DNA from: Cavia porcellus
Taxonomy: Eukaryota; Chordata; Mammalia; Rodentia; Caviidae
NCBI RefSeq assembly: GCF_034190915.1
Contig: NW_026947696.1
Location: forward strand, 277,983 to 341,982
Reading direction: 5' to 3'
DNA: 64,000 nucleotides
Shown here: positions 11,495-26,100 of the stretch, in pieces
Numbering within the stretch: the first letter of the stretch is position 1
Layout of the letters: each line of letters opens with the position of its first letter
Translations under genes and position numbers: made by a program
Notes under the pieces: model-generated
The model's input: the letters and a program-made list of their open reading frames with translations, nothing else
Databases searched by the model: none
Told to the model about the DNA's origin: nothing

Positions 11495-14400
11495 CCACCC
11501 CGTGATGTTTTTCTCACTCCTACTAGTGAATGTAATGTAACACACACCCATACAATGCGCACCACCCCGTGATGTTTTTCTCACTCCTACTAGTGAATGT
11601 AATGTAACACACACCCATACAATGCGCACCACCTCGTGATGTTTTTCTCACTCCTACTAGTGAATGTAATGTAACACACACCCATACAATGCGCACCACC
11701 CCGTGATGTTTTTCTCACTCCTACTAGTGAATGTAATGTAACACACACCCATACAATGCGCACCACCCCGTGATGATTTCTCACTCCTACTAGTGAATGT
11801 AATTTAACACACACCCATAAATGCGCACCACCCCGTGATGTTTTTCTCACTCCTACTAGTGAATGTAATGTAACACACACCCATACAATGCGCACCACCC
11901 CGTGATGTTTTTCTCACTCCTACTAGTGAATCTAATGTAACACACACCCATACAATGCGCACCACCCCGTGATGATTTCTCACTCCTACTAGTGAATGAA
12001 ATGTAACACACACCCATACAATGCGCACCACCCCGTGATGTTTTTCTCACTCCTACTTGTGAATGTAATGTACCACACACCCATACAATGCGCACCACCC
12101 CGTGATGTTTTTCTCACTCCTACTAGTGAATGTAATGTAACACACACCCATACAATGCGCACCACCCCGTGATGTGTTTCTCACTCATACTAGTGAATGT
12201 AATGTAACACACACCCATACAATGCGCACCACCCCGTGATGTTTTTCTCACTCCTACTAGTGAATGTAATGTAACACACACCCATACAATGCGCACCACC
12301 CCGTGATGTTTTTCTCACTCCTACTAGTGAATGTAATGTAACACACACCCATACAATGCGCACCACCCCGTGATGTTTTTCTCACTCCTACTAGTGAATC
12401 TAATGTAACACACACCCATTCAATGCCCACCACCCCGCAATGTTTTTCTCACTCCTACTAGTGAATGTAATGTAACACACACCCATAAAATGCGCACCAC
12501 CACGCGATGTTATTCTCACTCCTACTAGTGAATGTAATGTCACACACACCCATACAATGCGCACCACCCCGCGATGTTTTTATCACTCCTACTAGTGAAT
12601 GTAATGTAACACACACCCATACAATGCGAACCACCCAGCGATGGTTTTCTCACTCCTACTAAAAAATGTAATGTAACACAGACCCATACAATGCGCACCA
12701 CCCCGCGATGTTTTTCTCACTCCTACTAGTGAATCTAAAGTAACACACACCCATACAGTGCGCACCACCCCGTGATATTTTTCTCACTGCTACTAGTGTA
12801 TCTAATGTAACACACACCCATACAATGCGCACCACCCCGTGATGATTTTCTCACTCCTACTAGTGAATGTAATGTAACACAAACCCATACAATGCGCACC
12901 ACCCCGTGATGTTTTTCTCACGCCTACTAGTGAATCTAATGTAACACACACCCATACAATGCGCACCACCCCGTGATGTTTTTCTCACGCCTACTAGTGA
13001 ATCTAATGTAATACACACCCATACAATGCGCACCACCCCGTGATGTTTTTCTCAAGCCTACTAGTGAATGTAATGTAACACACACCCATACAATGCGCAC
13101 CACCCCGTGATGTTTTTCTCACTCCTACTAGTGAATGTAATGTAACACATACCCATACAAGGCGCACCACCCCATGATGTTTTTCTCACTCCTACTAGTG
13201 AATGTAATGTAACACACACCCATACAATGCGCACCACCCCGTGATGTTTTTCTCACTCCTACTAGTGAATGTAATGTAACACACACCCATACAATGCGCA
13301 CCACCCCGTGATGTTTTTCTCACTCCTACTAGTGAATGTAATGTAACACACACCCATACAATGCGCACCACCCCGTGATGTTTTTCTCACTCCTACTAGT
13401 GAATCTAATGTAACACACACCCATACAATGCGCACCACCCCGTGATGATTTCTCACTACTACTAGTGAATGAAATGTAACACACACCCATACAATGCGCA
13501 CCACCCCGTGATGTTTTTCTCACTCCTACTTGTGAATGTAATGTAACACACACCCATACAATGCGCACCACCACGTGATGTTTTTCTCACTCCTACTAGT
13601 GAAAGTAATGTAACACACACCCATACAATGCGCACCACCCCGTGATGTTTTTCTCACTCCTACTAGTGAATGTAATGTAACACACACCCATACAATGCGC
13701 ACAACCACGTGATGTTTTTCTCACTCCTACTAGTGAATGTAATGTAACACACACCCATACAATGCGCACCACCCCGTGATGTTTTTCTCACTCCTACTAG
13801 TGAATGTAATGTAACACACACCCATACAAGGCGCACCACCCCGTGATGTTTTTCTCACTCCTACTAGTGAATCTAATGTAACACACACCCATTCAATGCC
13901 CACCACCCCGCGATGTTTTTCTCACTCCTACTAGTGAATGCAATGTAACACACACCCATAAAATGCGCACCACCACGCGATGTTTTTCTCACTCCTACTA
14001 GTGAATCTAATGTAACACACACCCATTCAATGCCCACCACCCCGCGATGTTTTTCTCACTCCTACTAGTGAATGCAATGTAACACACACCCATACAATGC
14101 GAACCAGCCCGCGATGCTTTTCTCACTCCTACTAAAAAATGTAATGTAACACACGCCCATACAATGCAAACCACCCCGCGATGTTTTTCTCACTCCTACT
14201 AGTGAATCTACTGTTACACACACCCATACAATGCGCACCACCCCGTGATGTTTTTCTCACTCCTAATAGTGAATGTAATGTAACACACACCCATACAATG
14301 CGCACCACCCCGTGATGTTTTTCTCACTCCTACTAGTGAATCTAATGTTACACACACCCATACAATGCGCACCAACCCGTGATGTTTTTCTCACTCCTAC

Positions 14401-15755
14401 TAGTGAATGTAATGTAACACACACCCATACAATGCGCACCATCCCGTGATGTTTTTCTCACTCCTACTACTGAATCTAATGTAACACACACCCATACAAT
14501 GCGCACCACCCCGCAGTGTTTTTCAGAAACCTATCCTACATTCCACTGCATGTTCCCTGACCTCCCCATGCTGACCACCCCGCGGTGCTTTTCTCCATCC
14601 TACATTGCCTCTCACTGCCTATCCTAATTCAGACACTCCGATTCACACCACCCCATGATGTTTTTCTCACTCCTAATAGTGAATGTAATGTAACACACAC
14701 CCATACAATGCGCACCACCCCGTGATGTTTTTCTCACTCCTACTAGTGAATGTAATGTAACACACACCCATACAATGCGCACCACCCCGCGATGTTTTTC
14801 AGAAACCTATCCTACATTGCCACTGCATGTTCCCTTACCTCCCCATGATGACCACACCGCGGTGCTTTTCTCCATCCTACATTGCCACTCACTTCCTATC
14901 CTAATACAGACCCTCCGATTCACACCACCCCGTGATGTTTTTCTCACTCCTACTAGTGAATGTAATGTAACACACACCCATACAATGCGCACCACCCCGT
15001 GATGTTTTTCTCACTCCTACTAGTGAATGTAATGTAACACACACCCATACAATGCGCACGACCCCGCGATGTTTTTCAGAAACCTATCCTACATTGCCAC
15101 TGCATGTTCCCTGACCTCCCCATGCTGACCACCCCGCGGTGCTGTTCTCCATCCTACATTGCCACTCACTGCCTATTCTAATTCAGACCCTCCGATTCAC
15201 ACCACCCCGTGATGTTTATCTCACTCCTACTAGTGAATGTAATGTAACACACACCCATACAATGCGCACCACCCCGTGATGTTTTTCTCACTCCTACTAT
15301 TGAATGTAATGTAACACACACCCATACAATGCGCACCACCCTGCGATGTTTTTCAGAAACCTATCCTACATTGCCACTGCATGTTCCCTGACCTCCCCAT
15401 GCTGACCAACCCGCGGTGCTTTTCTCCATTCTACATTGCCACTCACTGCCTATTCTAATTCAGACCCTCTGATTCACACCACCCCGTGATGTTTTTCTCA
15501 CTCCTACTAGTGAATGTAATGTAACACACACCCATACAATGCGCACCACCCCGTGATGTTTTTCTCACTCCTACTAGTGAATGTAATGTAACACACACCC
15601 ATACAATGCGCACGACCCCGCGATGTTTTTCAGAAACCTATCCTACATTGCCACTGCATGTTCCCTGACCTCCCCATGCTGACCAACCCGCGGTGCTTTT
15701 CTCCATTCTACATTGCCACTCACTGCCTATTCTAATTCAGACCCTCCGATTCACA
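11495..15755 (+). repeat. 4261-bp higher-order repeat, copy I
   Basis: It consists of 45 A monomers (11495-14505) followed by five B-C pairs and eight A units (14506-15755). Diagnostic states are CGTGATGTGTTTC near 12170, ACACACCCATAAAATG near 12477, CTCAAGCC near 13053, CTCACTACTACTAG near 13451 and GCACAACCACGTG near 13699. It shares these with copy III (23189-27449). Positions 14007-14075 differ from all other copies and match sequence 134 bp upstream. Confidence 0.92.
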
Positions 15756-17980
15756 CCACCCCGTGATGTTTTTCTCACTCCTACTAGTGAATGTAATGTA
15801 ACACACACCCATACAATGCGCACCACCCCGTGATGTGTTTCTCACTCCTACTAGTGAATGTAATGTAACACACACCCATACAATGCGCACCACCTCGTGA
15901 TGTTTTTCTCACTCCTACTAGTGAATGTAATGTAACACACACCCATACAATGCGCACCACCCCGTGATGTTTTTCTCACTCCTACTAGTGAATGTAATGT
16001 AACACACACCCATACAATGCGCACCACCCCGTGATGATTTCTCACTCCTACTAGTGAATGTAATTTAACACACACCCATAAATGCGCAACACCCCGTGAT
16101 GTTTTTCTCACTCCTACTAGTGAATGTAATGTAACACACACCCATACAATGCGCACCACCCCGTGATGTTTTTCTCACTCCTACTAGTGAATCTAATGTA
16201 ACACACACCCATACAATGCGCACCACCCCGTGATGATTTCTCACTCCTACTAGTGAATGAAATGTAACACACACCCATACAATGCGCACCACCCCGTGAT
16301 GTTTTTCTCACTCCTACTTGTGAATGTAATGTACCACACACCCATACAATGCGCACCACCCCGTGATGTTTTTCTCACTCCTACTAGTGAATGTAATGTA
16401 ACACACACCCATACAATGCGCACCACCCCGCGATGTGTTTCTCACTCATACTAGTGAATGTAATGTAACACACACCCATACAATGCGCACCACCCCGTGA
16501 TGTTTTTCTCACTCCTACTTGTGAATGTAATGTAACACACACCCATACAATGCGCACCACCCCGTGATGTTTTTCTCACTCCTACTAGTGAATGTAATGT
16601 AACACACACCCATACAATGCGCACCACCCCGTGATGTTTTTCTCACTCCTACTAGTGAATCTAATGTAACACACACCCATTCAATGCCCACCACCCCGCG
16701 ATGTTTTTCTCACTCCTACTAGTGAATGTAATGTAACACAGACCCATAAAATGCGCACCACCACGCGATGTTTTTCTCACTCCTACTAGTGAATGTAATG
16801 TCACACACACCCATACAATGCGCACCACCCCGCGATGTTTTTATCACTCCTACTAGTGAATGTAATGTAACACACACCCATACAATGCGAACCACCCAGC
16901 GATGGTTTTCTCACTCCTACTAAAAAATGTAATGTAACACAGACCCATACAATGCGCACCACCCCGCGATGTTTTTCTCACTCCTACTAGTGAATCTAAA
17001 GTAACACACACCCATACAGTGCGCACCACCCCGTGATATTTTTCTCACTGCTACTAGTGTATCTAATGTAACACACACCCATACAATGCGCACCACCCCG
17101 TGATGATTTTCTCACTCCTACTAGTGAATGTAATGTAACACAAACCCATACAATGCGCACCACCCCGTGATGTTTTTCTCACGCCTACTAGTGAATCTAA
17201 TGTAACACACACCCATACAATGCGCACCACCCCGTGATGTTTTTCTCACGCCTACTAGTGAATCTAATGTAATACACACCCATACAATGCGCACCACCCC
17301 GTGATGTTTTTCTCACACCTACTAGTGAATGTAATGTAACACACACCCATACAATGCGCACCACCCCGTGATGTTTTTCTCACTCCTACTAGTGAATGTA
17401 ATGTAACACATACCCATACAAGGCGCACCACCCCATGATGTTTTTCTCACTCCTACTAGTGAATGTAATGTAACACACACCCATACAATGCGCACCACCC
17501 CGTGATGTTTTTCTCACTCCTACTAGTGAATGTAATGTAACACACACCCATACAATGCGCACCACCCCGTGATGTTTTTCTCACTCCTACTAGTGAATGT
17601 AATGTAACACACACCCATACAATGCGCACCACCCCGTGATGTTTTTCTCACTCCTACTAGTGAATCTAATGTAACACACACCCATACAATGCGCACCACC
17701 CCGTGATGATTTCTCACTCCTACTAGTGAATGAAATGTAACACACACCCATACAATGCGCACCACCCCGTGATGTTTTTCTCACTCCTACTTGTGAATGT
17801 AATGTAACACACACCCATACAATGCGCACCACCACGTGATGTTTTTCTCACTCCTACTAGTGAAAGTAATGTAACACACACCCATACAATGCGCACCACC
17901 CCGTGATGTTTTTCTCACTCCTACTAGTGAATGTAATGTAACACACACCCATACAATGCGCACCACCACGTGATGTTTTT
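15756..17980 (+). repeat. 4261-bp higher-order repeat, copy II (truncated)
   Basis: It starts like copy I at a C-to-A boundary and carries the type II states: CGCGATGTGTTTC near 16430, CTACTTGTG near 16515, CACAGACCCATAAAATG near 16738 and CTCACACC near 17312. After the CCACCACGTG head near 17963 the array switches to units matching about 6.22 kb, so the rest of the 4261-bp unit is absent. The A run simply continues through the junction, giving the 72-monomer run 15756-20572. Confidence 0.88.
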
Positions 17981-20572
17981 CTCACTCCTCCTAGTGAATG
18001 TAATGTAACACACACCCATACAATCCGCACCACCCCGTGATGTTTTTCTCACTCCTACTAGTGAATGTAATGTAACACACACCCATACAATGCACACCAC
18101 CCCGTGATGTTTTTCTCACTCCTACTAGTGAATCTAATGTAACACACACCCATTCAATGCCCACCACCCCGCGATGTTTTTCTCACTCCTACTAGTGAAT
18201 GTAATGTAACACACACCCATAAAATGCGCACCACCACGCGATGTTTTTCTCACTCCTACTAGTGAATGTAATGTCACACACACCCATACAATGCGCACCA
18301 CCCCGCGATGTTTTTATCACTCCTACTAGTGAATGTAATGTAACACACACCCATACAATGCGAACCACCCAGCGATGGTTTTCTCACTCCTACTATAAAA
18401 TGTAATGTAACACACACCCATACAATGCGCACCACCCCGTGATATTTTTCTCACTGCTACTAGTGTATCTAATGTAACACACACCCATACAATGCGCACC
18501 ACCCCGTGATGTTTTTCTCACGCCTACTAGTGAATCTAATGTAACACAAACCCATACAATGCGCACCACCCCGTGATGTTTTTCTCACGCCTACTAGTGA
18601 ATCTAATGTAATACACACCCATACAATGCGCACCACCCCGTGATGTTTTTCTCACACCTACTAGTGAATGTAATGTAACACACACCCATACAATGCGCAC
18701 CACCCGGTGATGTTTTTCTCACTCCTACTAGTGAATGTAATGTAACACACACCCATACAATGCGCACCACCCCGTGATGTTTTTCTCACTCCTACTAGTG
18801 AATGTAATGTAACACACACCCATACAACGCGCACCACCCCGTGATGTTTTTCTCACTCCTACTAGTGAATGTCATGTAACACACACCCATACAATGCGCA
18901 CCAACCCGTGATGATTTCTCACTCCTACTAGTGAATGTAATGTAACACACACCCATAAATGCGCACCACCCCGTGATGTTTTTCTCACTCCTACTAGTGA
19001 ATGTAATGTAACACACACCCATACTATGCGCACCACCCCGTGATGTTTTTCTCACTCCTACTAGTGAATCTAATGTAACACACACCCATACAATGCGCAC
19101 CACCCGGTGATGATTTCTCACTCCTACTAGTGAATGAAATGTAACACACACCCATACAATGCGCACCACCCCGTGATGTTTTTCTCACTCCTACTTGTGA
19201 ATGTAATGTACCACACACCCATACAATGCGCACCACCCCGTGATGTTTTTCTCACTCCTACTAGTGAATGTAATGTAACACACACCCATACAATGCGCAC
19301 CACCCCGTGATGTTTTTCTCACTCCTACTAGTGAATGTAATGTAACACACACCCATAAAATGCGCACCACCCCGTGATGTTTTTCTCACTCCTCCTAGTG
19401 AATGTAATGTAACACACACCCATACAATGCGCACCACCCCGTGATGTTTTTCTCACTCCTACTAGTGAATGTAATGTAACACACACCCATACAATGCGCA
19501 CCACCCCGTGATGTTTTTCTCACTCCTACTAGTGAATCTAATGTAACACACACCCATTCAATGCCCACCACCCCGCGATGTTTTTCTCACTCCTACTAGT
19601 GAATGTAATGTAACACACACCCATAAAATGCGCACCACCACGCGATGTTTTTCTCACTCCTACTAGTGAATGTAATGTCACACACACCCATACAATGCGC
19701 ACCACCCCGCGATGTTTTTATCACTCCTACTAGTGAATGTAATGTAACACACACCCATAAAATGCGAACCACCCAGCGATGGTTTTCTCACTCCTACTAA
19801 AAAATGTAATGTAACACACACCCATACAATGCGCACCACCCCGTGATATTTTTCTCACTGCTACTAGTGTATCTAATGTAACACACACCCATACAATGCG
19901 CACCACCCCGTGATGATTTTCTCACTCCTACTAGTGAATGTAATGTAACACAAACCCATACAATGCGCACCACCCCGTGATGTTTTTCTCACGCCTACTA
20001 GTGAATCTAATGTAACACAAACCCATACAATGCGCACCACCCCGTGATGTTTTTCTCACGCCTACTAGTGAATCTAATGTAATACACACCCATACAATGC
20101 GCACCACCCCGTGATGTTTTTCTCACACCTACTAGTGAATGTAATGTAACACACACCCATACAATGCGCACCACCCCGTGATGTTTTTTCACTCCTACTA
20201 GTGAATGTAATGTAACACATACCCATACAAGGCGCACCACCCAATGATGTTTTTCTCACTCCTACTAGTGAATGTAATGTAACACACACCCATACAATGC
20301 GCACCACCCCGTGATGTTTTTCTCACTCCTACTAGTGAATCTAATGTAACACACACCCATACAATGCGCACCACCCCGTGATGTTTTTCTCACTCCTACT
20401 AGTGAAAGTAATGTAACACACACCCATACAATGCGCAGAAACCCCGTGAAGTTTTTCTCACTCCTACTAGTGAATGTAATGTAACACACACCCATACAAT
20501 GCGCAACACCCCGCGATGTTTTTCTCACTCCTACTAGTGAATGTAATATAACACACACCCATACAATGCGCA
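15756..20572 (+). repeat. Pure A run, about 72 monomers, containing a duplication junction
   Basis: The 4817 bp correspond to 72 units less seven single-base losses. The left part belongs to the 4261-bp repeat and the right part (from about 17985) matches 6.22-8.88 kb. One monomer (the GATGATTTTCTC unit, near 6750) is missing from the right part near 18500, since the offset to the first copy changes from 11761 to 11694 there. Confidence 0.9.
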
Positions 20573-20992
20573 CCACCCCGCGATGTTTTTCAGAAACCTA
20601 TCCTACATTGCCACTGCATGTTCCCTTACCTCCCCATGATGACCACACCGCGGTGCTTTTCTCCATCCTACATTGCATCTCACTTCCTATCCTAATACAG
20701 ACCCTCCGATTCACACCACCCCGTGATGTTTTTCTCACTCCTACTAGTGAATGTAATGTAACACACACCCATACAATGCGCACCACCCCGTGATGTTTTT
20801 CTCACTCCTACTAGTGAATGTAATGCAACACACACCCATACAATGCGCACGACCCCGCGATGTTTTTCAGAAACCTATCCTACATTGCCACTGCATGTTC
20901 CCTGACCTCCCTATGCTGACCACCCCGCGGTGCTTTTCTCCATCCTACATTGCCACTCACTGCCTATTCTAATTCAGACCCTCCGATTCACA
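20573..20992 (+). repeat. Short B-C domain, second copy
   Basis: Same B'C'-A-A-B-C arrangement as 8879-9298, 11694 bp downstream. I saw no differences between the two. Confidence 0.9.
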
Positions 20993-21526
20993 CCACCCCG
21001 TGATGTTTATCTCACTCCTACTAGTGAATGTAATGTAACACACACCCATACAATGCGCACCACCCCGTGATGTTTTTCTCACTCCTACTATTGAATGTAA
21101 TGTAACACACACCCATACAATGCGCACCACCCCGTGATGTTTTTCTCACTCCTACTAGTGAATGTAATGTAACACACACCCATACAATGCGCACCACCCC
21201 ATGATGTTTTTCTCACTCCTATTAGTGAATGTAATGTAACACACAGCCATACAATGCGCACCACCCCGTGATGATTTCTCACTCCTACTAGTGAATGTAA
21301 TGTAACACACACCCATAAATGCGCACCACCCCGTGATGTTTTTCTCACTCCTACTAGTGAATGTAATGTAACACACACCCATACAATGCGCACCACCCCG
21401 TTATGTTTTTCTCAATCCTACTAGTGAATGTAATGTAACACACACCCATACAATGCGCAACACCCCGCGATGTTTTTCTCACTCCTACTAGTGAATGTAA
21501 TGTAACACACACCCATACAATGCGCA
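20993..21526 (+). repeat. Pure A run, 8 monomers, second copy
   Basis: Matches 9299-9832 with a C-to-T-type change giving CCCCATGATG near 21198. Confidence 0.9.
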
Positions 21527-23188
21527 CCACCCCGCGATGTTTTTCAGAAACCTATCCTACATTGCAACTGCATGTTCCCTTACCTCCCCATGATGACCAC
21601 ACCGAGGTGCTTTTCTCCATCCTACATTGCCACTCACTTCCTATCCTAATACAGACCCTCCGATTCACACCACCCCGTGATGTTTTTCTCACTCCTACTA
21701 GTGAATGTAATGTAACACACACCCATACAATGCGCACCACCCCGTGACGTTTTTATCACTCTTACTAGTGAATGTAATGTAACACACACCCATACAATGC
21801 GCACGACACCGCAATGTTTTTCAGAAACCTATCCTACATTGCCACTGCATGTTCCCTGACCTCCCCATGCTGACCACCCCGCGGTGCTTTTCTCCATCCT
21901 ACATTGCCACTCACTGCCTATTCTAATTCAGACCTTCCGATTCACACCACCCCGTGATGTTTTTCTCACTCCTACTAGTGAATGTAATGTAACACACACC
22001 CATACAATGCGCACCACCCGGTGATGTTTTTCTCACTCCTACTAGTGAATGTAATGTAACACACACCCATACAATGCGCACCACCCCGTTATGTTTTTCT
22101 CAATCCTACTAGTGAATGTAGTGTAACACACACCCATACAATGCGCAACACCCCGCGATGTTTTTCTCACTCCTACTAGTGAATGTAATGTAACAAACAC
22201 CCATACAATGCGCACCACCCCGCGATGTTTTTAAGAAACCTATCCTACATTGCCACTGCATGTTCCCTGACCTCCCCATGCTGACCACCCCGCGGTGCTT
22301 TTCTCCATCCTACATTGCCACTCACTGCCTATCCTAATTCAGACCCTCCGATTCACACCACCCCGTAATGTTTTTCTCACTCCTAATAGTGAATGTAATG
22401 TAACTCACACCCATACAATGCGCACCACCCCGTGATGTTTTTCTCACTCCTACTAGTGAATGTAATGTAACACACACCCATACAATGCGCACCACCCCGC
22501 GATGTTTTTCAGAAACCTATCCTACATTGCCACTGCATGTTCCCTTACCTCCCCATGATGACCACACCGCGGTGCTTTTCTCCATCCTACATTGCCACTC
22601 ACTTCCTATCCTAATACAGACCCTCCGATTCACACCACCCCGTGATGTTTTTCTCACTCCTACTAGTGAATGTAATGTAACACACACCCATACAATGCGC
22701 ACCACCCCGTGATGTTTTTCTCACTCCTACTAGTGAATGTAATGTAACACACACCCATACAATGCGCACGACCCCGCGATGTTTTTCAGAAACCTATCCT
22801 ACATTGCCACTGCATGTTCCCTGACCTCCCCATGCTGACCACCCCGCGGTGCTTTTCTCCATCCTACATTGCCACTCACTGCCTATTCTAATTCAGACCC
22901 TCCGATTCACACCACCCCGTGATGTTTATCTCACTCCTACTAGTGAATGTAATGTAACACACACCCATACAATGCGCACCACCCCGTGATGTTTTTCTCA
23001 CTCCTACTATTGAATGTAATGTAACACACACCAATACAATGCGCACCACCCTGCGATGTTTTTCAGAAACCTATCCTACATTGCCACTGCATGTTCCCTG
23101 ACCTCCCCATGCTGACCAACCCGCGGTGCTTTTCTCCATTCTACATTGCCACTCACTGCCTATTCTAATTCAGACCCTCCGATTCACA
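21527..23188 (+). repeat. B-C domain with the 630-bp deletion, second copy
   Basis: Six B-C pairs with B' at 21527 and 22492, again 965 bp apart and again with CACCCGGTGATG at the deletion site near 22015. The deletion therefore predates the 11.7-kb duplication. One difference from the first copy is CTACTATTGAATG near 23005 against CTACTAGTGAATG near 11311. Confidence 0.9.
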
Positions 23189-26100
23189 CCACCCCGTGAT
23201 GTTTTTCTCACTCCTACTAGTGAATGTAATGTAACACACACCCATACAATGCGCACCACCCCGTGATGTTTTTCTCACTCCTACTAGTGAATGTAATGTA
23301 ACACACACCCATACAATGCGCACCACCTCGTGATGTTTTTCTCACTCCTACTAGTGAATGTAATGTAACACACACCCATACAATGCGCACCACCCCGTGA
23401 TGTTTTTCTCACTCCTACTAGTGAATGTAATGTAACACACACCCATACAATGCGCACCACCCCGTGATGATTTCTCACTCCTACTAGTGAATGTAATTTA
23501 ACACACACCCATAAATGCGCACCACCCCGTGATGTTTTTCTCACTCCTACTAGTGAATGTAATGTAACACACACCCATACAATGCGCACCACCCCGTGAT
23601 GTTTTTCTCACTCCTACTAGTGAATCTAATGTAACACACACCCATACAATGCGCACCACCCCGTGATGATTTCTCACTCCTACTAGTGAATGAAATGTAA
23701 CACACACCCATACAATGCGCACCACCCCGTGATGTTTTTCTCACTCCTACTTGTGAATGTAATGTACCACACACCCATACAATGCGCACCACCCCGTGAT
23801 GTTTTTCTCACTCCTACTAGTGAATGTAATGTAACACACACCCATACAATGCGCACCACCCCGTGATGTGTTTCTCACTCATACTAGTGAATGTAATGTA
23901 ACACACACCCATACAATGCGCACCACCCCGTGATGTTTTTCTCACTCCTACTAGTGTATGTAATGTAACACACACCCATACAATGCGCACCACCCCGTGA
24001 TGTTTTTCTCACTCCTACTAGTGAATGTAATGTAACACACACCCATACAATGCGCACCACCCCGTGATGTTTTTCTCACTCCTACTAGTGAATCTAATGT
24101 AACACACACCCATTCAATGCCCACCACCCCGCGATGTTTTTCTCACTCCTACTAGTGAATGTAATGTAACACACACCCATAAAATGCGCACCACCACGCG
24201 ATGTTTTTCTCACTCCTACTAGTGAATGTAATGTCACACACACCCATACAATGCGCACCACCCCGCGATGTTTTTATCACTCCTACTAGTGAATGTAATG
24301 TAACACACACCCATACAATGCGAACCACCCAGCGATGGTTTTCTCACTCCTACTAAAAAATGTAATGTAACACAGACCCATACAATGCGCACCACCCCGC
24401 GATGTTTTTCTCACTCCTACTAGTGAATCTAAAGTAACACACACCCATACAGTGCGCACCACCCCGTGATATTTTTCTCACTGCTACTAGTGTATCTAAT
24501 GTAACACACACCCATACAATGCGCACCACCCCGTGATGATTTTCTCACTCCTACTAGTGAATGTAATGTAACACAAACCCATACAATGCGCACCACCCCG
24601 TGATGTTTTTCTCACGCCTACTAGTGAATCTAATGTAACACACACCCATACAATGCGCACCACCCCGTGATGTTTTTCTCACGCCTACTAGTGAATCTAA
24701 TGTAATACACACCCATACAATGCGCACCACCCCGTGATGTTTTTCTCAAGCCTACTAGTGAATGTAATGTAACACACACCCATACAATGCGCACCACCCC
24801 GTGATGTTTTTCTCACTCCTACTAGTGAATGTAATGTAACACATACCCATACAAGGCGCACCACCCCATGATGTTTTTCTCACTCCTACTAGTGAATGTA
24901 ATGTAACACACACCCATACAATGCGCACCACCCCGTGATGTTTTTCTCACTCCTACTAGTGAATGTAATGTAACACACACCCATACAATGCGCACCACCC
25001 CGTGATGTTTTTCTCACTCCTACTAGTGAATGTAATGTAACACACACCCATACAATGCGCACCACCCCGTGATGTTTTTCTCACTCCTACTAGTGAATCT
25101 AATGTAACACACACCCATACAATGCGCACCACCCCGTGATGATTTCTCACTACTACTAGTGAATGAAATGTAACACACACCCATACAATGCGCACCACCC
25201 CGTGATGTTTTTCTCACTCCTACTTGTGAATGTAATGTAACACACACCCATACAATGCGCACCACCACGTGATGTTTTTCTCACTCCTACTAGTGAAAGT
25301 AATGTAACACACACCCATACAATGCGCACCACCCCGTGATGTTTTTCTCACTCCTACTAGTGAATGTAATGTAACACACACCCATACAATGCGCACAACC
25401 ACGTGATGTTTTTCTCACTCCTACTAGTGAATGTAATGTAACACACACCCATACAATCCGCACCACCCCGTGATGTTTTTCTCACTCCTACTAGTGAATG
25501 TAATGTAACACACACCCATACAAGGCGCACCACCCCGTGATGTTTTTCTCACTCCTACTAGTGAATCTAATGTAACACACACCCATTCAATGCCCACCAC
25601 CCCGCGATGTTTTTCTCACTCCTACTAGTGAATACAATGTAACACACACCCATAAAATGCGCACCACCACGCGATGTTTTTCTCACTCCTACTAGTGAAT
25701 GTAATGTCACACACACCCATACAATGCGCACCACCCCGTGATGTTTTTCTCACTCCTCCTAGTGAATGTAATGTAACACACACCCATACAATGCGAACCA
25801 GCCCGCGATGCTTTTCTCACTCCTACTAAAAAATGTAATGTAACACACGCCCATACAATGCAAACCACCCCGCGATGTTTTTCTCACTCCTACTAGTGAA
25901 TCTACTGTTACACACACCCATACAATGCGCACCACCCCGTGATGTTTTTCTCACTCCTAATAGTGAATGTAATGTAACACACACCCATACAATGCGCACC
26001 ACCCCGTGATGTTTTTCTCACTCCTACTAGTGAATCTAATGTTACACACACCCATACAATGCGCACCAACCCGTGATGTTTTTCTCACTCCTACTAGTGA

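Larger units (their letters stand above)
6224..17970 (+). repeat. 11.7-kb tandem duplication, copy 1
   Basis: Markers CTCCTCCTAG (6224), AATCCGCACC (6261), the short B-C domain, the deleted B-C domain and the 4261-bp repeat recur in the same order 11761 or 11694 bp downstream. The copy includes all of 8879-15755. By eye the two copies differ at only a scattering of single bases plus one missing monomer and one converted patch. Confidence 0.9.
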
